A stretch of 64,000 bases of DNA, from the NCBI RefSeq assembly GCF_022606295.1, contig NZ_JAHHZS010000024.1:1-64000 (forward strand). The letters run 5' to 3'. This stretch comes from Arthrobacter bambusae. GTDB lineage: Bacteria; Actinomycetota; Actinomycetes; Actinomycetales; Micrococcaceae. This document shows, piece after piece, positions 62,148 through 64,000 of the stretch. Positions within the stretch are counted from its first letter, which is position 1. Every line of letters starts with the position of its first letter. The notes beneath the pieces were generated by a model. The model did no database searches. It was given only the letters and a program-made list of their open reading frames with translations, and was not told where the DNA came from. The position numbers were made by a program, and so were the translations under genes.

Positions 62148-64000
62148 ATGACGAACCCTCTCTCGGAGCCGAGCACCCTTCCCTTCGGATTGCCGCCCTT
62201 CGCAACGATCCAGGACAACCACTACGCCGAAGCTGTTGAAGCGGGCCTCGCTGAGCATCTGGCCGAGATCCAGTCCATCGTAGACAATCCGGAGCCTGCA
62301 TCCTTCGAAAACACGGCGGTGGCGATGGAACGCTCCGGCCGGCTGCTGGAGCGTGCAGCGGCAGCCTTCTTCACCCTGGTTTCCGCCGACGCCTCCTACG
62401 CCATCCGGGAACTCGAAACCGAGCTGTCTCCCCGTTTCGCGAGCCACCAGGACGCGGTCTACCTCAATCGCGGACTGTACGAACGATTCGCAGCCGTCGA
62501 CACCTCGGGCCTCGATGACGAATCCCTCAGGCTGGTCCAGGAGTACCTCCGGGAATTCCGCCAGTCGGGGATCCACCTTGATCCGGCCGACCAGGAAAAG
62601 CTCAAAAGCCTCAATGCGGAACTCTCCCGTTTGGGAACGGAGTACGGGCAACGCGTCAAGGAAGCCATGAAGGACGCCGCGCTTGTGGTGGAGGACGCCA
62701 CGGAACTCGCGGGCCTCCCTGCGGACGACATTGCCAGTGCCGCCGAGGCAGCACGCGCTGCCGGGCACGAGGGGAAATACCTCCTGACCCTCATACAGCC
62801 GAGCAACCAGCCTGCTCTGGCTTCTTTGCAAAACCGCGAGCTTCGCCGTCGCCTGTATGAGGCATCCATTGCGCGAGGCAGCGACGGCGGCAGCCTGGAC
62901 GTCATGGAACTGGCGAAGGCGATGGTGCGTTTGAGGGCCGAGAAGGCGGGCCTGCTCGGGTTCGGCAACTACGCCGAACTCGTCCTGGAACGCCAGACTG
63001 CCCCTGATTTCGCGGCCGTGCAGACGATGCTGAACCGCCTCGCCCCTGCCGCTGTCCGCAACGCCGACGCCGAAGCGGCTGCCTTGGCGGAGAGCGCGGG
63101 GCACCCGTTGGAAGCGTGGGACTGGGCGTACTACTCCTCGAAGGTCCGGAGGGAGCGGTATGAGGTGGACGAACAGCTGCTGCGGCCCTATTTCGAATTG
63201 GACCGGGTACTCGTGGACGGCGTGTTCTTCGCAGCTACGAGCCTCTTCGGGATGACTTTCCACGAGCGGAAAGACCTTGAGGGGTACCACCCCGACGTCC
63301 GCGTTTGGGAGGTACGGAACGAGGACGGCTCCGAGCTCGGCCTCTTCCTGGGCGACTACTACGCGCGGGACTCCAAGCGCGGCGGCGCCTGGATGAACTC
63401 GCTCGTCGAACAATCAGCACTGCTGGGGACCAAGCCGGTGGTCATCAACAACCTGAACATCTCCAAACCGCCGGCCGGAGAACCGACACTGCTCACCCTG
63501 GACGAAGTCCGCACCACGTTCCACGAGTTCGGCCATGCCCTGCACGGGCTCTTCTCCAACGTCACGTATCCGCGGTTCTCCGGAACCTCGGTCCCCCGGG
63601 ACTTCGTCGAGTATCCGTCGCAGGTCAACGAGATGTGGATCATGTGGCCGGAAATCATCGGCAACTACGCGCGCCACTACGCCACCGGAGAGCCGCTCCC
63701 CCAAGACACCATTGACCGCCTCAACGAGTCCAGGCTCTGGGGCGAGGGTTTCGCCACCACCGAGTACCTCGGCGCAGCCCTCCTGGACCTGGCCTGGCAT
63801 GTCCTGGACGTGGACGGTGTTCCGCAGGATGCTCAGGACTTCGAGGCCAAGGCATTGGCAGCCGCAGGCGTGGCGCACTCCCTCATACCGCCCCGGTACC
63901 GCACGGGGTATTTCCAGCACATCTTCGCCGGGGACTTCTACGCTGCCGGGTACTACTCCTACATCTGGAGTGAAGTGCTGGACGCGGAAACGGTGGACTG
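62148..64000 (+). CDS. M3-family metallopeptidase (oligopeptidase A/Dcp type), partial
   Basis: Zinc peptidase that degrades short peptides in the cytoplasm. Reading from ATG 62148 (AAAGGG 7 nt upstream) the frame stays open to the window end, 617 codons. The zinc site HEFGH is at residues 459-463, followed by FVEYPSQVNEMW with the third ligand region. The N-terminal half (NPLSEPSTLPFGLPPFATIQ, then RSGRLLERAAAAFFTLVSAD) is the helical substrate-channel part of the family. About 50-70 C-terminal residues are probably missing beyond the edge. It follows gatD by 46 nt on the same strand. Confidence 0.92.
   Translation, partial: MTNPLSEPSTLPFGLPPFATIQDNHYAEAVEAGLAEHLAEIQSIVDNPEPASFENTAVAMERSGRLLERAAAAFFTLVSADASYAIRELETELSPRFASHQDAVYLNRGLYERFAAVDTSGLDDESLRLVQEYLREFRQSGIHLDPADQEKLKSLNAELSRLGTEYGQRVKEAMKDAALVVEDATELAGLPADDIASAAEAARAAGHEGKYLLTLIQPSNQPALASLQNRELRRRLYEASIARGSDGGSLDVMELAKAMVRLRAEKAGLLGFGNYAELVLERQTAPDFAAVQTMLNRLAPAAVRNADAEAAALAESAGHPLEAWDWAYYSSKVRRERYEVDEQLLRPYFELDRVLVDGVFFAATSLFGMTFHERKDLEGYHPDVRVWEVRNEDGSELGLFLGDYYARDSKRGGAWMNSLVEQSALLGTKPVVINNLNISKPPAGEPTLLTLDEVRTTFHEFGHALHGLFSNVTYPRFSGTSVPRDFVEYPSQVNEMWIMWPEIIGNYARHYATGEPLPQDTIDRLNESRLWGEGFATTEYLGAALLDLAWHVLDVDGVPQDAQDFEAKALAAAGVAHSLIPPRYRTGYFQHIFAGDFYAAGYYSYIWSEVLDAETVD

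Overview
The window is a contiguous piece of a high-GC actinobacterial chromosome, most likely Arthrobacter or a close Micrococcaceae relative (Pseudarthrobacter, Paenarthrobacter). The evidence is the strong GC bias at third codon positions, frequent GTG and TTG starts, the actinobacterial integration host factor (mihF), an actinobacterial PriA without helicase motifs, an acVLRF1 protein, and a DUF222/HNH gene at the left edge. About 56 protein genes fill almost all of the sequence. I saw no tRNA, rRNA, insertion sequence, prophage or CRISPR array. Apart from small inserted accessory genes this is a housekeeping region whose gene order resembles that of other actinobacteria.

Layout: 1-4.3 kb, DUF222/HNH fragment, DegV protein and leuS, the last preceded by a leader peptide and terminator that look like a leucine attenuator. 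4.4-9.9 kb, glycerol module (glpK, glpF, glpD) with a divergent SorC-family regulator. 9.9-12.9 kb, a small plus-strand operon (aldo/keto reductase, alpha/beta hydrolase, GT4 glycosyltransferase). 12.9-19.0 kb, priA, metK, coaBC, rpoZ, gmk, mihF. 19.1-28.0 kb, pyrimidine operon pyrR-pyrB-pyrC-(membrane protein)-carA-carB-pyrF, read right to left. 28.2-33.7 kb, nusB, efp, a TPR-like protein and the shikimate genes aroB, aroK, aroC, aroE. 33.7-41.8 kb, mltG, ruvX, alaS, two small membrane-associated proteins, rpsD, rarA. 41.8-46.7 kb, acVLRF1 hydrolase, GNAT enzyme, aspS, hisS. 46.9-52.5 kb, a membrane-anchored cyclophilin, a DUF349 protein, an AbiEi-like orphan and relA. 52.6-60 kb, secF, secD, yajC, ruvB, ruvA, ruvC, yebC, pdxT. 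60-64 kb, murT-gatD and a partial M3 peptidase.

Most genes are packed into minus-strand operons with 1-8 nt stop/start overlaps (aroC-aroK-aroB-TPR, ruvX-mltG-aroE, pyrR-pyrB-pyrC-PH-carA-carB-pyrF, secD-secF, ruvA-ruvB), which points to translational coupling. Several promoters have a -10-like hexamer only 6-7 nt before the start codon, suggesting leaderless mRNAs.

The observations I consider most worth checking are the leuS attenuator (leader peptide MRAILLLS followed by a 7-bp hairpin and U tract), a 74-bp nested perfect palindrome between nusB and pyrR, 18-bp in-frame tandem repeats in the coupled genes aroE and mltG, repeated TTGCACAA motifs in the glpD/SorC intergenic region, and a MurT that lacks the expected four-cysteine zinc ribbon. 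I did not find an obviously new multi-gene system. Searches and folding could not be run, so all family calls rest on recognised motifs and context.
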